Assembly (NCBI RefSeq): GCF_900890425.1
Contig: NZ_CAAHFG010000003.1
Location: 1,116,001 to 1,180,000 of the forward strand
Direction of reading: 5' to 3'
Origin: Pontiella desulfatans
GTDB taxonomy: Bacteria; Verrucomicrobiota; Kiritimatiellia; Kiritimatiellales; Pontiellaceae
DNA length: 64,000 nt
Shown here: one piece after another, positions 1 to 6,875 of the stretch
Layout of the letters: each line of letters begins with the position of its first letter
Position numbering within the stretch: the stretch's first letter is position 1
Position numbers and translations under genes: made by a program
Notes under the pieces: generated by a model
Told to the model about the DNA's origin: nothing
What the model saw: the letters and a program-made list of their open reading frames with translations, nothing else
The model's database searches: none

Positions 1-217
1 CCTGCGGTTGGGTCAGCGTGAGCAGGTCGTTGTTGCCCTTGAGGTCGGATGGATGGTCGGCAAACCGGTCTCCGCGGAAGTCGGCTTCCTCCAGCTTGTG
101 CTTCTGGATCATGGTGCCCATGGCCCCATCCAGCATGAGCACCTGTGTTTGAAGCAGTTCCGCGAAAAGCTGCCCGTGTTCATGGGTGAAAGGGTTCAAA
201 TATTTTTTATGTGCCAT
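1..217 (-). CDS. metH: Methionine synthase MetH, cobalamin-dependent (5' end only)
   Basis: Only the first 72 codons lie in the window; the gene runs off the left edge. The translation begins [10 protein letters not shown] and contains [10 protein letters not shown] near residue 30 and [14 protein letters not shown] near residue 65, which are hallmarks of the N-terminal homocysteine-binding (betaine-homocysteine methyltransferase-like) barrel of MetH. The family transfers a methyl group from methyltetrahydrofolate via cobalamin to homocysteine in the cytoplasm. The ATG at 217 is preceded by GGAG about 8 bases upstream. The leader (218-476) is unusual, with a perfect 52-bp palindrome, a second strong hairpin and a small inverted repeat. 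No cobalamin or SAM riboswitch consensus was recognised there. Confidence 0.9.
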   Translation of the reverse strand, partial: MAHKKYLNPFTHEHGQLFAELLQTQVLMLDGAMGTMIQKHKLEEADFRGDRFADHPSDLKGNNDLLTLTQPQ

Positions 218-249
218 GGCCTGCTCCGGTTTAAAGGGTTGAAGGGTAT

Positions 250-269
250 ATATCCGTTTATCCGGATAT
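250..269 (-). promoter_or_regulatory. Candidate operator, ATATCCG inverted repeat upstream of metH
   Basis: Two 7-base arms (atatccg at 250-256 and cggatat at 263-269) are separated by 6 bases and end 33 bases before the metH start codon. The size and spacing fit a dimeric repressor site. ArsR-family regulators of methionine-cycle genes (SahR) use inverted repeats of this scale, but this sequence is not one I can assign to a named regulator. Confidence 0.4.
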
Positions 270-292
270 TTCAATTTAATTGTGCGGGCAAA

Positions 293-344
293 TCTCTTCC
301 GGACGGAAAAACTGACGGCCGTCAGTTTTTCCGTCCGGAAGAGA
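293..344. repeat. 52-bp perfect palindrome in the metH leader
   Basis: Positions 293-344 read identically on both strands, with the centre between 318 and 319 and no mismatch or unpaired spacer. The half-site runs from TCTCTTCC at the edge to CTGACGG at the centre. In RNA it could form a hairpin with a 24-base or longer stem; in DNA it could extrude as a cruciform or bind a large symmetrical protein. There is no T-run on either side, so a simple intrinsic terminator is unlikely. Confidence 0.8.
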
Positions 345-355
345 GGTCAAAAAGG

Positions 356-395
356 AAGCGGCGCAAGGTAGAGGGGTATAAACCTTGCGCCGCTT
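356..395. repeat. 14-bp-stem hairpin next to the palindrome
   Basis: The arms aagcggcgcaaggt (356-369) and accttgcgccgctt (382-395) are perfectly complementary around a 12-base loop. It lies 11 bases from the 52-bp palindrome, between metH and dinB. It could be the dinB terminator or part of a structured metH leader. A short T-rich stretch (tttttgacc on the minus strand) follows it towards metH, which makes attenuation upstream of metH conceivable. Confidence 0.6.
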
Positions 396-476
396 AGGAA
401 GAAGAAACCAGTAAAGTCTCTTGCACAGGGAACGACTTATGGACTGAATAGTGGACAAGATATTAACTAAATTCTT

Positions 477-1670
477 TTAAGGCAGGTCGGAGGCCCGTTT
501 CAGGCTGTTTTTTCCATATTTTTCCCGGACGGAATCGGTGGTTTGGCTTAATCGGCTTCTCTTTTTTTGCAGGGCGGTGTCGGGGGTTTCGAAAAGGTTG
601 AGCTGCCGGGTTTGGGGTTCCTCGGTTTCCGTGAGGCCGCTGACGCCAAACCCGATCAACCGGACGGGCCGGTGGCGGAGATGTTCCTCCAGCAGCTGCA
701 TGCCGGCTTCACGCAGGCTGGTGTCGTCGGAGCAGGGGACGGGGAAGCGGGTTTGGCGGGTGATGGTGGAAAAATCGCTCCATCGGATCTTCAGGTGGAC
801 GGTGGTGGCAAAAAAGCCGGCCTTGCGCAAGCGGGTTCCAACCTTGTCCATGAGGCGTTTATAGGTGGCCTCGATGGTTGGACGGTCGGCAATATCCTCC
901 TTGAAGGTGATTTCGTTGGAAATGCTTTTTTCATCCACTTCGCCCACGATGCCGCGCTCATCGATGCCGTGCGCCAGGCGGATGAACCCATTGGCGGCTC
1001 GGGAGCCGATGGCGCTTTCGAGTTGTTTGGGGTCGCATTGCTGGAGTTTGCCGATGGTGTTGAGGCCGAGGGAGAGCAGTTTTTTCTGGGTAACCTTGCC
1101 CACTCCCCACATGCGGGCAATGGGCAGGGGGGCCAGGAACGCCTCGATGGCCTCCTGTTCGAACGGGACAACGGTCAGCCCGTCCGGCTTATCCATGTCG
1201 GACGCGATTTTTGCGAGGAACATGTTGGGGGCCACGCCGACGGAGGCGGTGAGCTGCGTCTGTTCGCGGATATCGCGCCGTATTTTTTCGGCGATGGTTG
1301 GCCCGTCACCGAAGAGGCGCCGGGCGCCGGTGACGTCGAGGAAGGCTTCGTCGATGGAGAGGGGCTGGACGATGGGGGTGTAGGATTCGAAGATCCGCAT
1401 GATCTGGCGGGAGGCTTCCTTATAGTTTCCCATGTTGTGGGAAACAAAGATGGCGTGCGGGCACTTTTGCTTGGCGGTGCGGGAGGGCATGGCCGAATGG
1501 ATGCCGTATTTGCGGGCCTCGTAGGAGGCGGCGGCCACCACGCCGCGCTGGTCGGGCGGTGCTCCGACCACCACCGGCTTGCCGCGCAGCTCCGGGTGGT
1601 CGCGTTGTTCGACGGATGCGAAGAAGGCATCCATGTCGACATGCAGAAAGGTTTTGCGTGGCTCGTTCAT
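477..1670 (-). CDS. dinB: DNA polymerase IV (Y-family, DinB)
   Basis: Translesion DNA polymerase. The start MNEPRKTFLHVDMDAFFASVEQ carries the first catalytic Asp motif (VDMDAFFA), followed by the nucleotide-gripping AASYEARKYGIHSAMP and the catalytic SIDEAFLDVTG near residue 100. These are followed by the helix-hairpin-helix thumb and little-finger region. The length of 397 residues is normal to slightly long for DinB. I chose the ATG at 1670 because an in-frame upstream candidate is only a TTG at 1688. It is divergent from the Arg-rich gene at 1770, and the short gap between them holds a 13-bp palindrome at 1716-1728. I did not recognise a LexA box. Confidence 0.95.
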   Translation of the reverse strand: MNEPRKTFLHVDMDAFFASVEQRDHPELRGKPVVVGAPPDQRGVVAAASYEARKYGIHSAMPSRTAKQKCPHAIFVSHNMGNYKEASRQIMRIFESYTPIVQPLSIDEAFLDVTGARRLFGDGPTIAEKIRRDIREQTQLTASVGVAPNMFLAKIASDMDKPDGLTVVPFEQEAIEAFLAPLPIARMWGVGKVTQKKLLSLGLNTIGKLQQCDPKQLESAIGSRAANGFIRLAHGIDERGIVGEVDEKSISNEITFKEDIADRPTIEATYKRLMDKVGTRLRKAGFFATTVHLKIRWSDFSTITRQTRFPVPCSDDTSLREAGMQLLEEHLRHRPVRLIGFGVSGLTETEEPQTRQLNLFETPDTALQKKRSRLSQTTDSVREKYGKNSLKRASDLP

Positions 1671-1715
1671 GTTTCGGCTGAAGGGCAAATCAGGCGGTCG
1701 TTATTGCTTTTCATT

Positions 1716-1728
1716 GGAAATGATTTCC
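1716..1728. promoter_or_regulatory. Palindrome GGAAATGATTTCC in the dinB divergent promoter region
   Basis: A 6-1-6 perfect palindrome lies 46 bases upstream of the dinB start and 42 bases upstream of the Arg-rich gene. Its position between divergent genes suits an operator. Palindromes of this size are expected fairly often by chance, so support is weak. Confidence 0.3.
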
Positions 1729-1769
1729 CTAAACTGTTTTTCAATAAACTAAACCGATGGTGCAGACCT

Positions 1770-3095
1770 ATGGAAGAGAAAACACACGCACAGGAAGAGC
1801 ATAAGGATCCGCGCGATGTGATCCTGGATCTCAACTTTGTGCCCCAGTGGGCACGCAAGCCCCCGGGCGAAAACCACTATAGCAAGAAGGAATATTCCGA
1901 CGAGCGTCCGCGCCGCGATGATCGCCGTCCGCCGCGCCGCGATGGCCGACGGGATGAGCGCCGCGATGATCGCCCGCGCCGGCCCCGCCCCGAGGGCGAG
2001 GGGCGCCGCGAACGCGAAGAGCGTCCCGAGCGTCGCCGCGAACCGCGTGAGCAGCTCAAGGAGCTACCCATCACGGTCTCGTTCCTTCCGGAGCAAAAGA
2101 GGCTCGCTTCGTTGGTGAGGCAAATCCACCACTCGCGCCGGGCCTATCCGCTGATGGATCTGGCCAGCCTGCTGATCCATGATTCGGAGGGGTATCTCGT
2201 CAAGATCGAGGGCAACAAGGCCACGCCGGATTTCGAGATGTTCCAGTGCAAGAAGTGCCGGGCGGTTGCAGAGCGCGAGGAGATGATGGTCCAGCATGTT
2301 AAATCGAAGCATATGGCCGACTACTACGAAAAGGAGGAGGTCGAAACCGAACCTCCCGCCGGCAGTTTTCCGGGAGTCGCCCGTTGCCGCAAGACCGGCA
2401 TCCTGCTGGGGCCGCCCAACCACCATAGCTATTCCGAGAAGGTCAGCGAGGTTCACGAGTCGCGCTTTGCCCATCTGTCGCTCGAAGAATACAAGCGGAA
2501 CATAGAAATCGTGAAGGACGAGGAGCTGGTCGAGCAATGGAAGGAGGAGAGCCGCAAGAAAACCATCTACAAGCTCAAGTCCGATCCCGAGGCGGAGCCG
2601 GTTGACCTGAAAAAGGCCGAGGTTGATTTTTCGAAGGAAATCCCCGGGCTATACGAGGCCACGCACCGCGCGGTGCTTCCGGCCAAGGTGGCGCAGGGGC
2701 TCGAAGACCGCAACATTGTGCACGCCATCCGCCGCGTGTGGGGCAAGGAGAGCCGGTTTGCGCTAACCATGTCGTTTTCGATGCGGGCCGCCTTCCGGCA
2801 TATGCATCTCTATCTGTTCAAGGCCGGCAAGATTAACTTCGTGACCCACATCAAGCCGAATCCGGTCAAGCCGGAGGACACCATTCCCTCGATTGCCGAA
2901 GTGCTGATGTTCCTGAAGGAGCATCCGGGGTCCACCCGCCAGCACTTGCTGGAAGTGCTGCATCCGTCGCTCGATCCCGCGTCGAAGGAGGCCAAGGATG
3001 CGCTTCAACCGCTGGGCTGGCTGATCGAGCGCGGGCACATCATCGAATTCTTCAACGGCACGCTTTCCGTCCCGCTGGGCAGGCGTCGGCGCTAG
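1770..3095 (+). CDS. Unknown protein with Arg/Asp-rich disordered N-terminus and Cys2-His2-like knuckle
   Basis: This 441-residue protein was not assigned to a family. Residues about 30-95 are almost only Arg, Asp, Glu and Pro (for example PRRDDRRPPRRDGRRDERR), typical of a disordered nucleic-acid-binding tail. A central segment contains CKKC, then EMMVQHVKSKH 13 residues later, a possible zinc-binding C-x2-C...H-x4-H knuckle. The C-terminal third looks helical and winged-helix-like (FLKEHPGSTRQHLLEVLHP ... GWLIERGHIIEFFNG). The ATG at 1770 is the only plausible start, since the open frame upstream of it is antisense to dinB. No signal peptide or membrane segment is seen. Its stop overlaps the convergent SDR gene by 4 bases. 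A role in RNA or ribosome biology is only a guess. Confidence 0.75.
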   Translation: MEEKTHAQEEHKDPRDVILDLNFVPQWARKPPGENHYSKKEYSDERPRRDDRRPPRRDGRRDERRDDRPRRPRPEGEGRREREERPERRREPREQLKELPITVSFLPEQKRLASLVRQIHHSRRAYPLMDLASLLIHDSEGYLVKIEGNKATPDFEMFQCKKCRAVAEREEMMVQHVKSKHMADYYEKEEVETEPPAGSFPGVARCRKTGILLGPPNHHSYSEKVSEVHESRFAHLSLEEYKRNIEIVKDEELVEQWKEESRKKTIYKLKSDPEAEPVDLKKAEVDFSKEIPGLYEATHRAVLPAKVAQGLEDRNIVHAIRRVWGKESRFALTMSFSMRAAFRHMHLYLFKAGKINFVTHIKPNPVKPEDTIPSIAEVLMFLKEHPGSTRQHLLEVLHPSLDPASKEAKDALQPLGWLIERGHIIEFFNGTLSVPLGRRRR

Positions 3096-3979
3096 CCGGT
3101 CTCCGGTTGCTCATAGGAGATGGACGGCCTGATGCCGAGTTGCTTGTAGGTGAGCTGCATGACCTGCTCGATGCAGAGCGGGTCTTTGGCGTAGACGGGG
3201 ATGCCGGTTTCCTTGAAGGGGTGGCCGATGTGTTGTCCGGTCTGGTTGCCCGCATCGCCGTTCAGGGCGGCTTGGGCATAGGTTTCGGCCATCTGTTCCG
3301 GGGTGATCGAAAAGCGCGCCTTGATGGCGTATAGGTTTTTCATCCATTGCGGCAGGTCGGGGAAACGGTCGAGGTCGAGCCGGACATTGCTGACGCGGAT
3401 GCAGTTGGCCGTGGCCATGGTTCCCGAAAGCTGCCGCGAGAGCCAAAGGGTGTACATGAGTTGTGCGAGCTTGGATTGGTAGTAGGCCTTGGCCACGGAG
3501 AACGTCCGTTGGTTGAACATGGGATCCTTCAAATCGACCGTCAGGAACGGATGAAAGAGCAATCCCATGGAGGAAACATTGATTATCCGGCCCTGCGGGC
3601 TGGCCACGAGCCTGTCCATCAGGCGGTCGGCCAGCAACACCGGGGCGAGATGGTTGGTGAACCAGATCCGTTCGAAGCCATCCGCCGTCATTTCCCGTTC
3701 CTTGTGCGCGAGATCGAAATCGGCGGCATTGTTGATGAGCACATCGATTTCCCCCAGTTCACGGTGCGCCCAGTCGGTGAAGGCATGGATGCTGGCCCGG
3801 CGGGAGAGGTCAACCAGTCCCACGATGGTGTCTTCGCCGATTTCCCGTTGCGCGGCTTCGGCCCGGTCGGGATTGCGGCAGGCCAGGACAATGCGGTGCC
3901 CTTCGGCGGCCATCCGTTGGGCGGCGGCCTTGCCGATGCCCGAATTGGCGCCGGTAATGATGACGGTTTTACGGTTCAT
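3092..3979 (-). CDS. SDR-family NAD(P)-dependent oxidoreductase
   Basis: A classical short-chain dehydrogenase of 295 residues, retinol-dehydrogenase-like in layout. Visible motifs are the cofactor loop TGANSGIG at residues 10-17, an Arg after the second strand that would suit NADP (LACRNPDR), the NNAA motif near residue 87, a Ser-containing strand (RIINVSSMG) and the catalytic Y-x3-K in YYQSKLAQL. The substrate cannot be predicted. The ATG at 3979 begins directly at the Rossmann strand MNRKTVIITG. It converges with the Arg-rich gene, and the two stop codons overlap. Confidence 0.9.
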   Translation of the reverse strand: MNRKTVIITGANSGIGKAAAQRMAAEGHRIVLACRNPDRAEAAQREIGEDTIVGLVDLSRRASIHAFTDWAHRELGEIDVLINNAADFDLAHKEREMTADGFERIWFTNHLAPVLLADRLMDRLVASPQGRIINVSSMGLLFHPFLTVDLKDPMFNQRTFSVAKAYYQSKLAQLMYTLWLSRQLSGTMATANCIRVSNVRLDLDRFPDLPQWMKNLYAIKARFSITPEQMAETYAQAALNGDAGNQTGQHIGHPFKETGIPVYAKDPLCIEQVMQLTYKQLGIRPSISYEQPETG

Positions 3980-4065
3980 CCGGCGATTGTAGGCTCAATT
4001 GGGGAGTGCGGGCAATATCCGAGGGGGCCGGAACGTTCTCTGATGGAATGGAACCCGCCTTGCGC

Positions 4066-4094
4066 TTGACGAACCGCAAGCGAGTGCCCATTGT
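4066..4094 (+). promoter_or_regulatory. Candidate sigma-70-type promoter for the secreted Ala/Pro-rich gene
   Basis: TTGACG (4066-4071) and CATTGT (4089-4094) are separated by exactly 17 bases and lie about 28 bases before the start codon at 4122. The -35 box is close to consensus and the -10 box is poor. Confidence 0.3.
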
Positions 4095-4121
4095 TTCAAG
4101 GATTTTAAAGGAAGCTTTCGA

Positions 4122-4811
4122 ATGGGTGGAAAACAGACCAGATGTATTTTGATTCTATTGGCCGTGGGGACACTTGCGGCCCGTGCCGCTGAATATAAGC
4201 GCGACCGCTACGACGTGATTGTGGATCGGTCGCCCTTTGGCGAAGACCCGACGATTGCCAACGAAGCCGCCAAATCAGTGCAGGATGCCGCGGCCGCGGC
4301 CGCCGAAGCCAAGAAGCTGGAAAAGGAAATCCGGTTGTGCTTCCTGATGGAAACCGAAAGCGGCGAAATCCGTGCCGGATTCCAGAACCTGAAGGCGCAG
4401 AAGGGGGAGGCAAGCAGCGTGATGCTGATGGTCGGTGAAAACTTCAAAGGCATGAAGCTTTCGAAAATCGACTTGCCGAACTCGAGCGCAACGTTGGAAA
4501 GCAATGGCAAGCCGATCACGTTCGAGCTGGCCAAGGCGCCGGCCGCCGCCGCTCCCGCGGCAAGCCCGGCCGCCACGCCCCGTCGTTTCGGTGGCGGGTT
4601 CCGCCGTCCGACCGAACCGGTTAAACCTGCGGAGCCCAGGATTCCCACTCCTGAAGAAGTCCAGAAAAACGAAGAGGTTAAGGAAAACCTGCGGCAGTAC
4701 CAGATGGAGGTTATCCGCGCCGGAATGCCGCCGCTTCCCATTCCGTTGACGAAGGATATGGACGACCAGCTCGTGGCCGAAGGCATTCTACCTCCACCGG
4801 GTGGGGAGTAG
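4122..4811 (+). CDS. Secreted Ala/Pro-rich protein of unknown function beside a type II secretion/pilus ATPase
   Basis: This 229-residue protein has an N-terminal signal sequence (ILILLAVGTLAARA, cleavage after about residue 22). The mature start YKRDRYDVIVDRSPFGEDP resembles the short R-x-PFG segment seen at the start of PilP/GspC-type periplasmic proteins. The middle part (residues 60-130) is a small beta-rich segment, followed by Ala/Pro-rich linker and PTPEEVQKNEEVKENLRQYQ. The ribosome site AAGGAAG lies 8 bases before the ATG. The convergent gene is a GspE/PilB ATPase, so a type II secretion or pilus accessory role is possible but unproven. Confidence 0.65.
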   Translation: MGGKQTRCILILLAVGTLAARAAEYKRDRYDVIVDRSPFGEDPTIANEAAKSVQDAAAAAAEAKKLEKEIRLCFLMETESGEIRAGFQNLKAQKGEASSVMLMVGENFKGMKLSKIDLPNSSATLESNGKPITFELAKAPAAAAPAASPAATPRRFGGGFRRPTEPVKPAEPRIPTPEEVQKNEEVKENLRQYQMEVIRAGMPPLPIPLTKDMDDQLVAEGILPPPGGE

Positions 4812-4814
4812 GCG

Positions 4815-4842
4815 CGTAACGAGTAACGCGTAATTCGTAATT
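4815..4842. repeat. Degenerate heptamer tandem repeat (cgtaacg type), 4 units
   Basis: Four consecutive 7-base units read cgtaacg, agtaacg, cgtaatt, cgtaatt. They begin 3 bases after the stop codon at 4811 and share the 7-base period of the exact repeat 30 bases further right. Confidence 0.6.
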
Positions 4843-4872
4843 GACTTTGCGACTGAGGGGTTTTCCTTTTTT

Positions 4873-4921
4873 CGCCTCACGCCTCACGCCTCACGCCTCA
4901 CGCCTCACGCCTCACGCCTCA
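4873..4921. repeat. Heptamer tandem repeat (cgcctca)x7 ending in the gspE stop codon
   Basis: Seven perfect copies of cgcctca cover 4873-4921. On the minus strand the unit is TGAGGCG, and the first copy supplies the TGA stop codon of the GspE/PilB gene. The array is therefore a tail of the gene's 3' end. Heptameric short tandem repeats are known from other bacteria, notably cyanobacteria, but this unit is not one I recognise. Confidence 0.85.
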
Positions 4922-6637
4922 CTCTTCGTCGTAATCGTCGTCTTCGGTGACGCGGAGGATTTCATCGATGGTCGTCGTGCCGGCCAGCACCTTGTCCCAG
5001 CCATCGTCGCGCAGGGTTTTCATGTTGCAGTGCTCCAGGGCCCGGTTCTTGATCTCGGCGGCGGATGCATGGGCAATCACCAAGGGACGGATTTCATCGG
5101 TTACGTGCAGGATTTCAAAGATTCCGGTTCGGCCTTTGTATCCGTTGCCGCGGCATTCGTCGCATCCGACGGCTTCGTAGATCGGTCCTTCGTTGGCCAG
5201 GCGCTCGATCGGGAAGTTGTGTTCCTTCAGGAATGCTTCGTCGAGTTCGACCGGTTGGCGGCAGGCCTTGCAAAGCCCGCGAACCAGGCGCTGGGCCACA
5301 ATGCCTTCGACCGAAGAGGCCACGAGGAAGGGTTCGATGCCCATGTCGAGCAAGCGGGTGATGGTACTGGCCGAGTCGTTCGTATGAATGGTGCTGAAGA
5401 CCAAGTGCCCGGTCAGGGCCGCGCGGATCGAGATTTCCGCCGTCTCCTTGTCGCGGATTTCCCCCACCATGATCACATCGGGATCCTGGCGAAGGAAGGT
5501 GCGAAGGGTGTTGGCAAACGTGAGCCCGATTTCCGGACGCATCTGCACCTGGTTGACGCCAGCCATTTCGTATTCAATCGGGTCTTCGGCGGACATGATG
5601 CGCTTATCCACCGAGTTGATGGTGTGGAGCCAGGCGTAGAGGGAGGTGGATTTTCCTGAACCGGTCGGCCCGGTTACGAGCAGGATGCCGTGCGGCCGGG
5701 TGATCATTTTCTTGAGGATGGCGCTGTCGTGGTCGTTCAGGCCGAGATCCGCCATGGTGACCAGCCCGCCGCCACGCATCAGCAGACGCAGGCTGACCGA
5801 CTCGCCGTAGACGGTGGGCATGGTGGATACGCGCACGTCGATTTCGGCACCGCGGATGCGGACGCTGATGCGGCCATCCTGCGGCAACCGTTTCTCGGCG
5901 ATATCCATGTTGGCCATCACCTTGATGCGGGAAATCACGGAAGACTGGAACCGCTTGAGCTGGGGCGGCATCGGGGTTTCGTGCAACACGCCGTCCACGC
6001 GGTAGCGGATGCGCAAGTCCATTTCCATGGGTTCGATGTGAATGTCGGTGGCGCGGTCGTTATAGGCTTCCCAGATAATCTGGTTGACGAATTTAACAAC
6101 GGACGCTTCCTGGTCGAGTTCGCTCAAGTCCTGCTTCAGCAGGTTGTCGTCGTCCTCCAGGTCGATGGCGCCGTCCTGCATCATGCGGTCGAGGGTTTCC
6201 GCGCCGACTCCGTAGAATTTCTTGGCGGCGGTCGAAATATCCTCCGACGGGCAGATCACCAGCCGTATGCGGCATTCGGCGGCGAGCCGGAGGGCATCCA
6301 CCAAACCGTGGATGAAGGGATCGCTCGTTGCGACCTTCAGGCACCCCTCCTCGTGGGCCAACGGAATAACGTTGTATTGGAAAATCGCCTTGGTCGGCAG
6401 CATTTCAAGCACCCCGTTCTCCACTTCGACCTCCTTGAGCCGCTGGAAGGGCAACGCCATGGTTTCGGCCAGCTTTTCAAGTAATTTTTCTTCCTTGAGC
6501 TCGCTGCCTTTCAAGATGGTTGCGCAAATGGCGGTTCCGTTTTCGCGGGCTTCGGCCAGCAGGTTTTTCAGCTGCCGCTCTTCAAGGAGGCCCGTGGCTT
6601 CGAGTAGGTCGTGGATTCTGGTATTGGTCGTCAACAT
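4919..6637 (-). CDS. GspE/PilB-family type II secretion or type IV pilus assembly ATPase
   Basis: Cytoplasmic hexameric ATPase of 572 residues. An N-terminal MshEN/GspE-N domain (residues 1-150) contains LPFQRLKEVEVE. The ATPase core has Walker A GPTGSGKST, Asp boxes, Walker B-type DVIMVGEIRDKETAE and the His box TGHLVFSTIHTND. A zinc-binding pair, C-x2-C (CKAC) and C-x2-C (CDEC), is typical of GspE/PilB rather than PilT. I chose the ATG at 6637 because the longer frame begins with TTG. The acidic C-terminus (EDDDYDEE) ends at a TGA supplied by a heptamer repeat. No other secretion genes are adjacent except possibly the small secreted protein at 4122. gspE versus pilB cannot be decided from this window. 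Confidence 0.92.
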   Translation of the reverse strand: MLTTNTRIHDLLEATGLLEERQLKNLLAEARENGTAICATILKGSELKEEKLLEKLAETMALPFQRLKEVEVENGVLEMLPTKAIFQYNVIPLAHEEGCLKVATSDPFIHGLVDALRLAAECRIRLVICPSEDISTAAKKFYGVGAETLDRMMQDGAIDLEDDDNLLKQDLSELDQEASVVKFVNQIIWEAYNDRATDIHIEPMEMDLRIRYRVDGVLHETPMPPQLKRFQSSVISRIKVMANMDIAEKRLPQDGRISVRIRGAEIDVRVSTMPTVYGESVSLRLLMRGGGLVTMADLGLNDHDSAILKKMITRPHGILLVTGPTGSGKSTSLYAWLHTINSVDKRIMSAEDPIEYEMAGVNQVQMRPEIGLTFANTLRTFLRQDPDVIMVGEIRDKETAEISIRAALTGHLVFSTIHTNDSASTITRLLDMGIEPFLVASSVEGIVAQRLVRGLCKACRQPVELDEAFLKEHNFPIERLANEGPIYEAVGCDECRGNGYKGRTGIFEILHVTDEIRPLVIAHASAAEIKNRALEHCNMKTLRDDGWDKVLAGTTTIDEILRVTEDDDYDEE

Positions 6638-6773
6638 GGGAAACGCATCCTGCCATTCCGGCTTTGGAAAAAGCAATAGATTATTGGTTGGAGTCGAGTC
6701 CTTCCAACGATCCGCTCGCCCGGTTTATTGTGCAGGAAATGCGGATTTACCCCATGTCCGGCCGATGTGCCTG

Positions 6774-6809
6774 CCACGCATCTCGCGACGGCCGTCGTCA
6801 GATGCGTGG
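6774..6809. terminator. Hairpin between the tail-specific protease and the GspE/PilB gene
   Basis: A 10-bp stem (ccacgcatct at 6774-6783 with agatgcgtgg at 6800-6809) encloses a second palindrome cgacggccgtcg. It sits 66 bases after the protease stop on the minus strand. There is no clear T-run, so a structural or processing element is as likely as an intrinsic terminator. Confidence 0.4.
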
Positions 6810-6875
6810 TGTTCCTTTGTCCCATTGGATTCTGGTGGGATGTCCGGTGGGGCTGCTGCGTTGTGGGCGTTGCCG

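Noticed and set aside
8-397. 129-codon plus-strand open frame at the left edge
   Set aside because: It is antisense to metH and runs through the palindrome; the minus-strand frame has clear MetH motifs.
218-476. Cobalamin or SAM riboswitch in the metH leader
   Set aside because: The region is highly structured, but I found no B12-box (GCCACTG-like) or SAM-riboswitch core; the structure is described as palindromes instead.
567-1769. Plus-strand extension of the Arg-rich gene across dinB
   Set aside because: This stretch is antisense to the conserved DinB frame; the translation shows no motifs and the first sensible ATG is at 1770.
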